Positions 25,288 to 33,526 of a stretch of 45,061 nucleotides of DNA are shown here, piece after piece (positions within the stretch are counted from its first letter, which is position 1; each line of letters starts with the position of its first letter). The notes beneath the pieces are model-generated. The model did no database searches and was not told where the DNA came from. It saw only the letters and a program-made list of their open reading frames with translations. The stretch comes from Halanaerobiaceae bacterium (GTDB lineage: Bacteria > Bacillota > Halanaerobiia > Halanaerobiales > Halarsenatibacteraceae), in assembly GCA_003553225.1 (NCBI GenBank), contig PWDW01000023.1:1-45061 (forward strand). Direction: 5' to 3'. Position numbers and translations under genes: made by a program.

Positions 25288-27009
25288 CTAATTTTTGGGA
25301 CGTCTCCTGTACTCAGTATGCAGCAGTCTATGAGCACGCCGGCTTAAGGGCTCTTCTAGATAGTCCTCATAAACCTTTTTAATCATCGGGTTTTCATGAG
25401 ATTTCCTTATTGTTTTGGCCTGATCAATACTGCCCAGACCTTCTGCCCTTCTGTCTTTTTTTTCTTTATCAACGGGAAGCGGCTGCCCTCCACCCCCCAC
25501 ACAGCCGTGAGGACAGGCCATAACCTCAATAAAATCATACTCTGAAGTTCCTTCCCGCACATCTTTTAAAAGTTCTCCTGTATTACCCAGACCACTAACA
25601 ATAGCCACCTTAATAGTTCTATCTCCTATCTCAATTTCTTTATCCTGTACTCCAACAAATCCCAGCTCCAGTCTTTCCAGAGGTTCACCGGTCAGCTTCT
25701 CTTTTACGGTCCTTACTGCAGCTTCTGTTACCCCACCTGTAGTTCCAAAGATAGTACCGGCACCCGTGGATTTACCCAGCAGTTCATCATATTCATCTTC
25801 TGGCAGATGATTGAGATCAATCCCAATTTCTTTAATCATTAAGGCCAGTTCACGGGTAGTAAGAACAGCATCAGTATCTTTTAAGGGGCCACCATTTATT
25901 CCGGCTCTGTCTTTTTCAAACTTTTTGGCAGTACAGGGCATAATAGAGACAGTATATATTTTTTCTGGTTTAATACCTGTCAGATCAGGGTAATAACTTT
26001 TAGCCAGAGCAGAAAACATCTGCTGTGGGGATTTAGCTGAAGAAAGATGATTCAGTAAATCAGGATAATTATGCTCGGCAAATTTAACCCAGCCCGGACA
26101 GCAGGAAGTAATATGTGGTAATTTTTCATTACCTTCCAGTCGGGCCAGAAACTCATATCCCTCTTCCATGATTGTCAAATCAGCTGTAAACTCAGTTGAA
26201 AAAACTCGATCAAAGCCCAGCTTCCTCAAGGCTGTAACCATTTTACCGGTCACCACAGTACCCGGCTCCATACCGAATTCTTCTCCCAGGGTGGCCTGAA
26301 TAGAGGGCGCGGTCTGAACAACTACATGTTTATCATCAGCTTCAAGAGCCTGCCAGACATGATAAATTTCATTTTTTTCCACAATTGCTCCCACCGGGCA
26401 AACGGTCGCACACTGTCCACAGTTGGCACAGTTAATCTCACTCTGGGGCAGGTCAAAGGCAGTTGTAACTATAGAATCAAATCCCCGGTTACTAAACTGA
26501 AGAGCTGAAACACCCTGTACCTCTTCACAGATACGGACACAGCGGCCGCACAGTATACACTTATTGGGTTCTCTTTTAAGAGCCGGTCCTGTTTTATCTG
26601 GGGTAATATCCCTGGTCTCACCCTCATATTTTTCTATTTCCCTGGTTCGAATACTTAAATCATGAGCAATTTCCTGAAGTTCACAGGTTCCACTTCTATC
26701 ACAGCCCAGACAATCATTGGGATGATTGGCCAGCAGTAAAGAAACATTTCTCCGCCGGGCCTTCCTGGCCCTCCTGCTCCTGGTGCTAATTTCCATACCT
26801 TCAATAACCGGAGTAACACAGCTGGCCAGAGATCGATTATGGGCTACATCCTCCACTTCACAGACCCGGCAGGCCCCGTGACGGGTAAGATCCGGATGAT
26901 AACAGAGAGTTGGTATTTCTATACCCAGTTTTCTGGCAGCTGATAGTACGGTCGTCCCTTCCGGTACTTTAACCTGTTCCCCATCTATAGTTAAACTAAT
27001 TTCACTCAT
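25288..27009 (-). CDS. [FeFe] hydrogenase catalytic subunit (HydA/HndD-like)
   Basis: Makes H2 at an H-cluster with electrons from the partner subunits. The 573 aa show in order: a 2Fe-2S ferredoxin-like domain (Cys36, 47, 50, 64), the His-Cys3 cluster (His96, Cys100, 103, 109), two 4Fe-4S motifs (CILCGRCVRIC, CANCGQCATVC), then the H-cluster motifs TSCCPGW (301-307), MPCTAKKFE (near 357) and MACPHGCVGGGGQP (near 497). All catalytic cysteines are present. The small-subunit domain is at the end. With the NuoE-, 2Fe-2S- and NuoF-like genes upstream, this fits the electron-bifurcating HydABC or NADP-reducing HndABCD type; cofactor choice cannot be read here. Confidence 0.95.
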   Translation of the reverse strand: MSEISLTIDGEQVKVPEGTTVLSAARKLGIEIPTLCYHPDLTRHGACRVCEVEDVAHNRSLASCVTPVIEGMEISTRSRRARKARRRNVSLLLANHPNDCLGCDRSGTCELQEIAHDLSIRTREIEKYEGETRDITPDKTGPALKREPNKCILCGRCVRICEEVQGVSALQFSNRGFDSIVTTAFDLPQSEINCANCGQCATVCPVGAIVEKNEIYHVWQALEADDKHVVVQTAPSIQATLGEEFGMEPGTVVTGKMVTALRKLGFDRVFSTEFTADLTIMEEGYEFLARLEGNEKLPHITSCCPGWVKFAEHNYPDLLNHLSSAKSPQQMFSALAKSYYPDLTGIKPEKIYTVSIMPCTAKKFEKDRAGINGGPLKDTDAVLTTRELALMIKEIGIDLNHLPEDEYDELLGKSTGAGTIFGTTGGVTEAAVRTVKEKLTGEPLERLELGFVGVQDKEIEIGDRTIKVAIVSGLGNTGELLKDVREGTSEYDFIEVMACPHGCVGGGGQPLPVDKEKKDRRAEGLGSIDQAKTIRKSHENPMIKKVYEDYLEEPLSRRAHRLLHTEYRRRPKN

Positions 27010-27057
27010 TTTTCAGCAGACCTCCTTGGTCAATAAAAATATAAATCTGAGTACCGC

Positions 27058-28860
27058 TCAACCCTGGGTGACTGCATCAACAGGACATGCCTCTTCACAG
27101 GCACCACAGGAGATACATAAATCCTCATCTATAACATATATTTCATTATCCTGGACACTTACAGCATCAACCGGACAGGCACGGGCACACTGACCACAGG
27201 CCACACAACCTTCTTCATCAATCATATAAGCTCCCGCAAGTTCAGGGCAGACTCCCGCCGGACAGTACTTATCTTCAATATGAGCCTCATATTCTTCCCG
27301 AAAATAATTAATTGTACTTAATATAGGATTAGGTGCAGATTGGCCCAGACCACACAGAGAAGTATCTTTAATATGATTGCCCAGTTCTTCCAGCAGTTCA
27401 ATATCACCGGAAGCTCCCTTACCACCACAAATTCTTTCCAGAACTTCCAGCATTCTCTTGGTCCCTTCCCGACAGGGTGTACACTTTCCACAGGATTCAC
27501 TCTGAGTAAAATCAAGGAAAAAACGGGCTACATCTACCATACAGGTATCTTCATCCATAACCACCATACCACCTGAACCCATCATCGAGCCCACTTCCAG
27601 AAGTGAATCATAATCTATCTCTAAATCCAGATATCCGGCCGGGATACAACCTCCGGAAGGACCTCCGGTCTGGACAGCTTTAAATTCATTATCACCAGTC
27701 AAACCACCACCAATATCAAAAATTACTTCTCTAAGAGTAGTGCCCATGGGAACCTCCAGCAGACCGGTATTTTTAATCTTACCGGTAAGGGCAAAAACTT
27801 TGGTGCCTGTGCTGTTTTCAGTCCCTATTGAGTTAAAACTCTCTGCTCCTTTATATATAATATAGGGGATATTGGCAAATGTTTCTACATTGTTTATATT
27901 TGTGGGTTTGTCCCAGAGCCCTTTTTGGGCTGGATATGGTGGTCGGGGGGACGGCATACCTCGTTTTCCTTCAATAGAAGCCATTAAGGCAGTTTCTTCT
28001 CCACAAACAAAAGCCCCAGCTCCCTTTTTAATATGGAGTTCAAAATCAAAACCACTGCCAAAAATATCTGACCCCAGAAATCCGTATTCCCGGGCCTGAG
28101 ATAATGCTTTTTCCAGTCGTTTAATAGCCAGAGGATATTCAGCTCTGATATAAATATACCCTTCATCTGCACCAATTGCATAGGCTCCTATCAGCATACC
28201 TTCAATTATGCGATGGGGATCTCCCTCAAGAATACTGCGGTCCATAAAGGCACCCGGATCACCTTCATCAGCATTACACACAATATATTTTTTATCACTT
28301 TTGGTATTATAGGCAAACTCCCATTTATTGCCTGTCGGAAAACCACCCCCACCTCGACCCCGCAGCCCTGAATTTTTGACTTCAGAAATAACTTCACCGG
28401 GGTCCATTTTAGTCAAAGCTATACCTGCTGCTTCATAACCATTATTAGCTATATATTCATCAATATTTTCGGGGTCAATTTTTCCACAATTAGCCAGTAC
28501 AATTCTCTGTTGTTTTTTATAAAAATCAATATCGTGATAGGAGGGAATCTGTTCTTCGGTAACCGGTTCTCTGTAAAGCAGGTCTTCCAGGACTCTGCCT
28601 TTTAACAGATGTTCCTCTACCAGCTCTGCAATGTCTTTTTTCCCTACTTCACAGTAAAAAACTCCTTCCGGATAAACCACCACAATCGGACCTTTTTCAC
28701 AAAAACCATGACATCCCGTTTCTATAACTTTAATTTCATCAGTTAAATCATGTTGGGCAATCTGGTCTTCCAGCTCTACCTGCAGACTATCTGCTCCGGC
28801 AGAACTGCATCCGGTGCCCGTACAGACCAGAACATGTGAACGATATACTGCATCTTTCAT
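27058..28860 (-). CDS. NuoF-like NAD(P)H/FMN subunit of hydrogenase (HydB/HndC-like)
   Basis: Flavoprotein that exchanges electrons between NAD(P)H and the iron-sulfur chain of the hydrogenase. The 600 aa contain an N-terminal thioredoxin-like 2Fe-2S domain (CTGTGCSSAG, ETGCHGFCEKG), the FMN/NADH module with GLRGRGGGGFPTGNKWEF near residue 167, the 4Fe-4S site SESCGKCTPCREG, and a C-terminal pair of 4Fe-4S motifs (CVACGQCARACP, CISCGACEEACP). This domain set is standard for bifurcating hydrogenases. It is separated by 48 nt from the catalytic subunit. Confidence 0.94.
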   Translation of the reverse strand: MKDAVYRSHVLVCTGTGCSSAGADSLQVELEDQIAQHDLTDEIKVIETGCHGFCEKGPIVVVYPEGVFYCEVGKKDIAELVEEHLLKGRVLEDLLYREPVTEEQIPSYHDIDFYKKQQRIVLANCGKIDPENIDEYIANNGYEAAGIALTKMDPGEVISEVKNSGLRGRGGGGFPTGNKWEFAYNTKSDKKYIVCNADEGDPGAFMDRSILEGDPHRIIEGMLIGAYAIGADEGYIYIRAEYPLAIKRLEKALSQAREYGFLGSDIFGSGFDFELHIKKGAGAFVCGEETALMASIEGKRGMPSPRPPYPAQKGLWDKPTNINNVETFANIPYIIYKGAESFNSIGTENSTGTKVFALTGKIKNTGLLEVPMGTTLREVIFDIGGGLTGDNEFKAVQTGGPSGGCIPAGYLDLEIDYDSLLEVGSMMGSGGMVVMDEDTCMVDVARFFLDFTQSESCGKCTPCREGTKRMLEVLERICGGKGASGDIELLEELGNHIKDTSLCGLGQSAPNPILSTINYFREEYEAHIEDKYCPAGVCPELAGAYMIDEEGCVACGQCARACPVDAVSVQDNEIYVIDEDLCISCGACEEACPVDAVTQG

Positions 28861-28879
28861 CTCCTGATAGCCTCCTTTG

Positions 28880-29245
28880 TTATTCCTCTAGTCTGGCAAT
28901 CGCCAGCTCATCAACCACAGTTCCATTTATTACATGTTTTGCTATTATTTTTTTTACATCATTTGCTTTCAGTTCACCATAAGTTACCCTTTCTTTACCC
29001 GGCAGCTTAACATCCATCAGCGGCTCTTTTTCACACATACCTATACAGCCGGTTTGAGAAATTTTAACATCCAGGCTTCGTTTTTCAGTTTCTTCGATAA
29101 CTGTTTTCATAATCTCCCGGGCTCCGGCCGATATACCACAGGTTCCCATACCAATAATTATTTCCGGCATTTTTTTTTCAGATCTGGTTTTCATATCTTT
29201 TTGTACCTGTTCTCTTAATTCTTTCAATTCTTCAAGTGATTTCAT
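28880..29245 (-). CDS. Thioredoxin-like 2Fe-2S ferredoxin subunit (HndB-like)
   Basis: 121-aa electron-transfer protein of the hydrogenase complex. Four cysteines in GMGTCGISAG and QTGCIGMCEKEP match the thioredoxin-like [2Fe-2S] pattern C-x4..-C...C-x3-C; the N-terminal half is a charged helix. It resembles HndB of NADP-reducing hydrogenases. Its start overlaps the HATPase gene by 14 nt and it ends 19 nt before the NuoF-like gene. Confidence 0.88.
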   Translation of the reverse strand: MKSLEELKELREQVQKDMKTRSEKKMPEIIIGMGTCGISAGAREIMKTVIEETEKRSLDVKISQTGCIGMCEKEPLMDVKLPGKERVTYGELKANDVKKIIAKHVINGTVVDELAIARLEE

Positions 29246-29795
29246 CTTCTTGACCTCCGTAAAGATTTTTTATACCTGATACAATGAATTTTTCCAGCCA
29301 GTTAATAATCTTATTTTCAGCAATACTAACTTCTCCTAACTGACTCTTAATTTCAGCGGTGTGAAGCACAAACTCCTCATTCTGTCTACTGTGTCTGTAT
29401 ACAAGGTCCAGTTCAGGATTCAATTTTATAATTGAAACCAGTGTTGTCGATATATCTCCCAGTGGTGGCCGGTCAATATGATCTTTTTGAAATTCTGCTT
29501 TAATCACCGTTCCTTTTCCTTTTTCAGATGTGATTTTCATGTTTCCCTGACAGCTTTCTGCCGTCTGAGCAAAAAGAGACAAACCAAGTCCCACCCTGCG
29601 GGTCTTTCTGGTAGTAACAAAAGGGTCGGCAGCAGTTTTTTTCTGCTGTTCATTCATACCCCGGCCATCATCTTTTATCTCAATAACCAGTTTGTTTTCA
29701 GATGTCCTGTCCCGGATAATAATCTCTACCTTTTCTGCTGAAGCTCGAATTGAATTCTGAACAATATCCAGAATATGAAGTGATAATTCACGCAT
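29232..29795 (-). CDS. HATPase-domain protein inside the hydrogenase operon
   Basis: 187-aa protein with a GHKL ATPase domain: N-box LDIVQNSIRAS, G1 KDDGRGM and G2 RRVGLGLSLFAQ. It has no phospho-acceptor histidine, membrane segment or sensor domain, so it is not a complete sensor kinase. About 65 C-terminal residues have no recognised domain. It sits between the NuoE- and 2Fe-2S-subunit genes and overlaps the latter, so it is made with the enzyme. Similar ATPases occur in clostridial hydrogenase operons, but their role is not established as far as I know; a regulatory or assembly job is inference. Confidence 0.8.
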   Translation of the reverse strand: MRELSLHILDIVQNSIRASAEKVEIIIRDRTSENKLVIEIKDDGRGMNEQQKKTAADPFVTTRKTRRVGLGLSLFAQTAESCQGNMKITSEKGKGTVIKAEFQKDHIDRPPLGDISTTLVSIIKLNPELDLVYRHSRQNEEFVLHTAEIKSQLGEVSIAENKIINWLEKFIVSGIKNLYGGQEDEIT

Positions 29796-29803
29796 AACAG
29801 AGA

Positions 29804-30358
29804 TTAATACTCATTTAATATTTCCGGTACTTTATCCGGGGTTAAACGCCCATAGGTCCCATCATTGATCATAATAACCGGGGCCAGACCACAGGCTCCA
29901 ATACAGGCCACAGTTTCTAAAGTAAACTTTAAGTTATCAGTGGTCTCACCACTGCTGATACCCAGCTGTTCTTCCATTTCATTAAGAATTTGGCTGCCTC
30001 CCCTTACATGGCAGGCCGTACCCATACAAATTCTTATAATATTTTTCCCCCGGGGCTGTAGATGAAATTGAGTGTAAAAAGTTACCACCCCATAGACTTC
30101 ACTTAATGAAAGCTCCAGAAAATCTGCAATTCTTTTCAAAACTTCTTCCGGCAAATATCCATATTCATCCTGTGCTTCCTGTAAAACTGGGATTAAAAAC
30201 TTTTTTTTGGTTAGGGGGTCGATTTCACTATCCTTTTTTTTCTTTTTCTTTAAATCTATATCAGACTCTGCGGGTACCTGATAATTGTTCAATATCTCTT
30301 CTAAAGGCTGCAGATATTTCTCAATATTTTTCTTTTCATTGTCACACTGACAGGCCAT
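29804..30358 (-). CDS. NuoE-like 2Fe-2S subunit of hydrogenase (HydC/HndA-like)
   Basis: 24-kDa-type thioredoxin-fold subunit, 184 aa. The four ligands appear as CMGTACHVRGG and VACIGACGLAPV; the preceding GYLPEEVLKRIADFLELSLSEVYGVVTFYTQF is typical. I start at ATG 30358, 7 nt after AGGGAGG; an upstream ATG at 30412 adds 18 residues without a ribosome site. An unusual lysine-rich patch (KKKKKKD) lies near residues 37-43. It is the first gene of the hydrogenase operon, behind a perfect promoter and Rex-like site. Confidence 0.94.
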   Translation of the reverse strand: MACQCDNEKKNIEKYLQPLEEILNNYQVPAESDIDLKKKKKKDSEIDPLTKKKFLIPVLQEAQDEYGYLPEEVLKRIADFLELSLSEVYGVVTFYTQFHLQPRGKNIIRICMGTACHVRGGSQILNEMEEQLGISSGETTDNLKFTLETVACIGACGLAPVIMINDGTYGRLTPDKVPEILNEY

Positions 30359-30462
30359 ATAAAAACCTCCCTGTTGATTAATTTTATTAGCTTGTTTTTG
30401 TTGGATATTCATCCTGTTTAAAAGGTGCTGTCCACCATGATTATTTGTTGTTAACAGCTATA

Positions 30463-30480
30463 TAGTTAAATCTTTCACAA
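30463..30480. promoter_or_regulatory. Rex-like operator
   Basis: On the minus strand TTGTGAA-AGAT-TTAACTA matches 13 of 14 defined positions of the Rex consensus TTGT(G/T)AA-N4-TT(C/A)ACAA. It starts about 5 nt after the predicted transcription start of the hydrogenase operon, a repression position. Rex senses NADH/NAD+ in Firmicutes. A partial half-site TTGTTAACA is at 30448-30456. Confidence 0.65.
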
Positions 30481-30491
30481 AGTTCCTGCTT

Positions 30492-30520
30492 ATTATAAAA
30501 CAAATAATCTCTTCTGTCAA
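30492..30520 (-). promoter_or_regulatory. Consensus sigma-A promoter of the hydrogenase operon
   Basis: Perfect TTGACA (30515-30520), 17-nt spacer and perfect TATAAT (30492-30497) on the minus strand. The leader to the first gene is about 125 nt. Confidence 0.92.
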
Positions 30521-30540
30521 CACTTTATCCAGTAATTTTA

Positions 30541-31284
30541 TCATTTTAATAAAGTAATATTTTTCTGTCTTTTCAGATCAGTCATAACCTTCTTGATTTC
30601 TGCAAAAGAAGGCTCTTTTAACATCACTTTCATCTCTTTATTTATTTCATTAAGCCGATGACTGTCTCCATTTTTTATTAGCAATACTTCAGGATATTGA
30701 TCTTTTATGTTCTTTACTTCTGTCCTGCTTTGTATTTCCATAACCGAAAAGTTTAAATCAAAGGGTACAAACCCCAGCTGATATAAAAGGCCATACGCCC
30801 GGTTTACATGGGCGGGAATTACCAGTCCTCCCATATTTCTTACTTTTTTTACAACAGTCCCAATAGAGACCTCAGCTGCTGCCGCAAGCATGTGGTTTAT
30901 CTTTTCTGAATATTGATCATTACTATCCACCCTGACCTGGCTTCCAAAAAATTCTTCCCGGTTCTGCTTATCGGGCAGATGAGCATATATAAATTCCTGC
31001 AGTTTTTTAACCTCTCCTAAATCAGCAAAAAGGCAGATCAAATGAACCTCTTCTCTGGTCTGTACTTCGATACCCGGAATAACCTCAAGGGGCATCCTCT
31101 GAGCCATTTCAAGAGCAACCTTTACATTTTCCGCAGAATTATGATCGGTTATGGCAATAATATCTATTTTTTTCTCAACTGCCTGCTGCACAATATTACC
31201 GGGAGTCATCAGCAGGTCTGCACAGGGAGAAAGTACGGTATGTATATGTAAATTAAGATAATATTTTCTTAATTTACTCACCAT
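30541..31284 (-). CDS. PHP-domain metal-dependent phosphoesterase
   Basis: 247-aa PHP-superfamily protein. Metal ligands are visible in LHIHTVLSPCAD, ITDHNSAEN, IPGIEV and EVHLICLF, then IPAHVNRA and NGDSHRLNEI. PHP proteins hydrolyse phosphoesters; the substrate here is unknown. It is the last gene of the regulatory operon upstream of the hydrogenase and overlaps the DRTGG gene by 11 nt. PHP genes recur beside sensory [FeFe] hydrogenase homologues, so a signalling role is plausible but unproven. Confidence 0.85.
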   Translation of the reverse strand: MVSKLRKYYLNLHIHTVLSPCADLLMTPGNIVQQAVEKKIDIIAITDHNSAENVKVALEMAQRMPLEVIPGIEVQTREEVHLICLFADLGEVKKLQEFIYAHLPDKQNREEFFGSQVRVDSNDQYSEKINHMLAAAAEVSIGTVVKKVRNMGGLVIPAHVNRAYGLLYQLGFVPFDLNFSVMEIQSRTEVKNIKDQYPEVLLIKNGDSHRLNEINKEMKVMLKEPSFAEIKKVMTDLKRQKNITLLK

Positions 31285-31612
31285 TCACACCCAGTTTATA
31301 AAGCAAGCCGGATAATTCAAAAGCAGAAAGAGAGCTGCTGAATAAATTAAGGCCTTCCTTTCTGGCATGTTCACGGGTCTTTTGGTCAACATCAAAATTT
31401 TCTGCTACAATCACCCCTGCTGCACCGGTTAAAAGAGCAACAGCCGCTACATTCTGATGGCCCTGAACTGTAATCCACAGCTCTCCCTCCTTTAGTTTGG
31501 CCATTACATTACTCAGCATGTCGCCGGTATATCCATTTTTTACTTCCTGTTCAAGATTCTCCGCTTCCAGAACTTCCAAATCAAGCTTTGATACTATCTC
31601 TTTAACCTTCAT
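31274..31612 (-). CDS. DRTGG-domain protein
   Basis: 112-aa protein that is almost entirely a DRTGG-type domain, with VKNGYTGDMLSNVMAKLKEGELWITVQGHQNVAAVALLTGAAGVIV near residues 25-70. The start is ATG 31612, with AAAGGGTGA upstream, inside the end of the preceding gene (11-nt overlap); the longer reading is not supported. DRTGG domains are found near CBS and phosphotransacetylase proteins, and their ligand is uncertain. A second, diverged copy is the first gene of this operon. Confidence 0.8.
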   Translation of the reverse strand: MKVKEIVSKLDLEVLEAENLEQEVKNGYTGDMLSNVMAKLKEGELWITVQGHQNVAAVALLTGAAGVIVAENFDVDQKTREHARKEGLNLFSSSLSAFELSGLLYKLGVNGE

Positions 31613-33029
31613 TATAATCACCCTTTGTTTGGTCCAATTCATCCCCAGAATGTACTCCATATGCATCCTTAAACATCTTTTCTTCCGACATTACAGGAGG
31701 CAGCTCCCGGGCCAGATTTGAGATCTGTTCTGCCAGGTTTTGTACTTCCTGTCTCAGCATAAATATACAGTCCGTTCTTTGGGCTTTTCCCTGAACAATA
31801 TCTTCGGCCAGTGTTTCACAATCGGGAGCACCACAGGAAGCACAATCAAGTCCCGGCAGCAGGTCTTTTTCTTCTTCCAGACGGGAAAGTTTATCCAGAG
31901 CCCGATCCATATCGGGATCCAGTTTGCCCCTCTGATCTGATCTGAATGGCCTATCCAGAGAAAAATCATATTCTTCACCCTTCTGATCGGGTGTAATTAT
32001 TTTTTGATTATTTTCTTTGGCTGCTGTTCGTATATTAAATTTAGCCTGAAAGGAATTACATACATTCAAAACTCCACCCACACAGCCCTGGGGACAGGAG
32101 ACAAGCTCAAAATATTTTATACCAGAAATATTGCTGTGGACCAGTTCTGATAAAACTTTCTGTATTTCCTTTATTCCGGATACAGAAAGCACCCTGTGTT
32201 CCTGAAAAGAACCTAAAAGTTTTTCTTCCCCACCACTTTGACCCCATTTGATACCCTGATCGAACACCTCATTTTGTTTTATCTGAGCAGCTGATTTGTC
32301 CTTCTGTTTAGTGTGCGTTTTTTGTTTGTCATTATTTTTTTGTTGTTTTATCACCGGCAGTATTTTTTCATAAATATCATTAACAGCCAGCACCCCATCA
32401 AGATAGCTGGCTTTTTGGCCCAGAGCAAGTTCTAAAGAAGTAAGTTTAGCCGGACAGGGGGTCAGAAAAAATAATCCAATTTCATCACCAGAAATATCAT
32501 TATTTCTTATCAGCTCTTTTCTGGCCTGCTGAGCAGTTGACTCTACAGGAGATTTAAAAGGCAAAAGATGCTCTATTAATTCCGGATATATTTTCTGTAT
32601 GAGCCGGACCGTTACCGGACAGGAAGAAGAAATATAATAATTATCAGCCTGTTTTAAAAATTTAGCTGTTTTTGCACTAAGAGCCTCTGCTGAACGGGAA
32701 ACATTATATATTTCATTAAAACCAAGATCATAAATAGACTGATAGAGTATATCCGGATCATAGAAGTGAGAAAATTGCCCGTAAAAACTGGGAGGAATTA
32801 AAAGCACAGGATAATCATAATCTTTGATATATTCCAGCTGATGAGCCCGGGTATACTTGGCATCATACTCACAGGTTCGAATACATTCCGCACAGTCAAT
32901 ACATAGGTCATCAATAATTGAAGCCTGTCCCTGATGAACCCTGATGGCACGGGTAGGACAATTTTTAACACAATTTGTACAGCCTTCACATTTTTCTTCT
33001 TTTAACTGTACTGAATGCTTTTTTGCCAT
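31602..33029 (-). CDS. Sensory-type [FeFe]-hydrogenase-like iron-sulfur protein
   Basis: 475-aa protein with two N-terminal 4Fe-4S motifs (CEGCTNCVKNCP, CIDCAECIRTCE), a hydrogenase large-subunit-like domain and a C-terminal Fe-S domain (LDCASCGAPDC...C, about 395-421). The H-cluster motifs are altered: TSCCPGW is SSSCPVT (Cys137), MPC is TPCPAK (Cys192), MAC..GC is SCPQGC (Cys312, 316). All four cluster ligands remain, but the proton-transfer Cys has become Ser. This resembles sensory HydS-type proteins more than enzymes, although there is no PAS domain. ATG 33029 follows AAAGGA; the GTG reading from 33059 has no site. It overlaps the DRTGG gene. Confidence 0.85.
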   Translation of the reverse strand: MAKKHSVQLKEEKCEGCTNCVKNCPTRAIRVHQGQASIIDDLCIDCAECIRTCEYDAKYTRAHQLEYIKDYDYPVLLIPPSFYGQFSHFYDPDILYQSIYDLGFNEIYNVSRSAEALSAKTAKFLKQADNYYISSSCPVTVRLIQKIYPELIEHLLPFKSPVESTAQQARKELIRNNDISGDEIGLFFLTPCPAKLTSLELALGQKASYLDGVLAVNDIYEKILPVIKQQKNNDKQKTHTKQKDKSAAQIKQNEVFDQGIKWGQSGGEEKLLGSFQEHRVLSVSGIKEIQKVLSELVHSNISGIKYFELVSCPQGCVGGVLNVCNSFQAKFNIRTAAKENNQKIITPDQKGEEYDFSLDRPFRSDQRGKLDPDMDRALDKLSRLEEEKDLLPGLDCASCGAPDCETLAEDIVQGKAQRTDCIFMLRQEVQNLAEQISNLARELPPVMSEEKMFKDAYGVHSGDELDQTKGDYNEG

Positions 33030-33075
33030 TTTAACCAGTCCTTTATATCTGAAATTCACATTGATTATTAGAATA

Positions 33076-33516
33076 TTATTCTTCAGATGATAATTTTATA
33101 GAAGTACGAACTTCGGTAAAACTATCAACTTCCGTGTTAATCTCCAGGAAATCCGAATATTCTCTTACATTATTTAAACCCATACCGGCACCAAATCCCA
33201 TTTCCCGAACTTTCTCTTCTGCGGTAGAATAACCAGGTTTAAGTGCTTTTTTTACATCCCTTATGCCCGGGCCCCGATCCCGGGCAGTAATTAATATTTC
33301 ATCCTTATCGATTTTTACAACAATTCTACCCCCATTTGAATGTATTATTATATTCATCTCCAGTTCATAGGTAATAATAGCAGTTTTCCTTATTACTTCA
33401 GGAATTATCCCCAGACGGGTGAGAGCTGTTTTTAATTTGCTGGAAACCTGACCTCCTCTGTTGAAGTTTCGGGCTTCAATCTCTTTCTCTAAAATTTTAT
33501 TTTTATTCAAAATCAT
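33076..33516 (-). CDS. Anti-sigma-factor-like HATPase (RsbW-type)
   Basis: 146-aa GHKL ATPase of the serine-kinase anti-sigma type: N-box YELEMNIIIHS, G1 DRGPGI and G2 GFGAGMGLNNVREYSD, ending with a TEV-type strand. It has no membrane or sensor region. It lies between the DRTGG gene and the sensor-like H-cluster gene in one tight operon. RsbW-type proteins phosphorylate or bind protein partners; neither a sigma factor nor an anti-sigma antagonist is in the window, so the partner may be one of the neighbours. Confidence 0.85.
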   Translation of the reverse strand: MILNKNKILEKEIEARNFNRGGQVSSKLKTALTRLGIIPEVIRKTAIITYELEMNIIIHSNGGRIVVKIDKDEILITARDRGPGIRDVKKALKPGYSTAEEKVREMGFGAGMGLNNVREYSDFLEINTEVDSFTEVRTSIKLSSEE

Positions 33517-33526
33517 CGCCCCTTTT

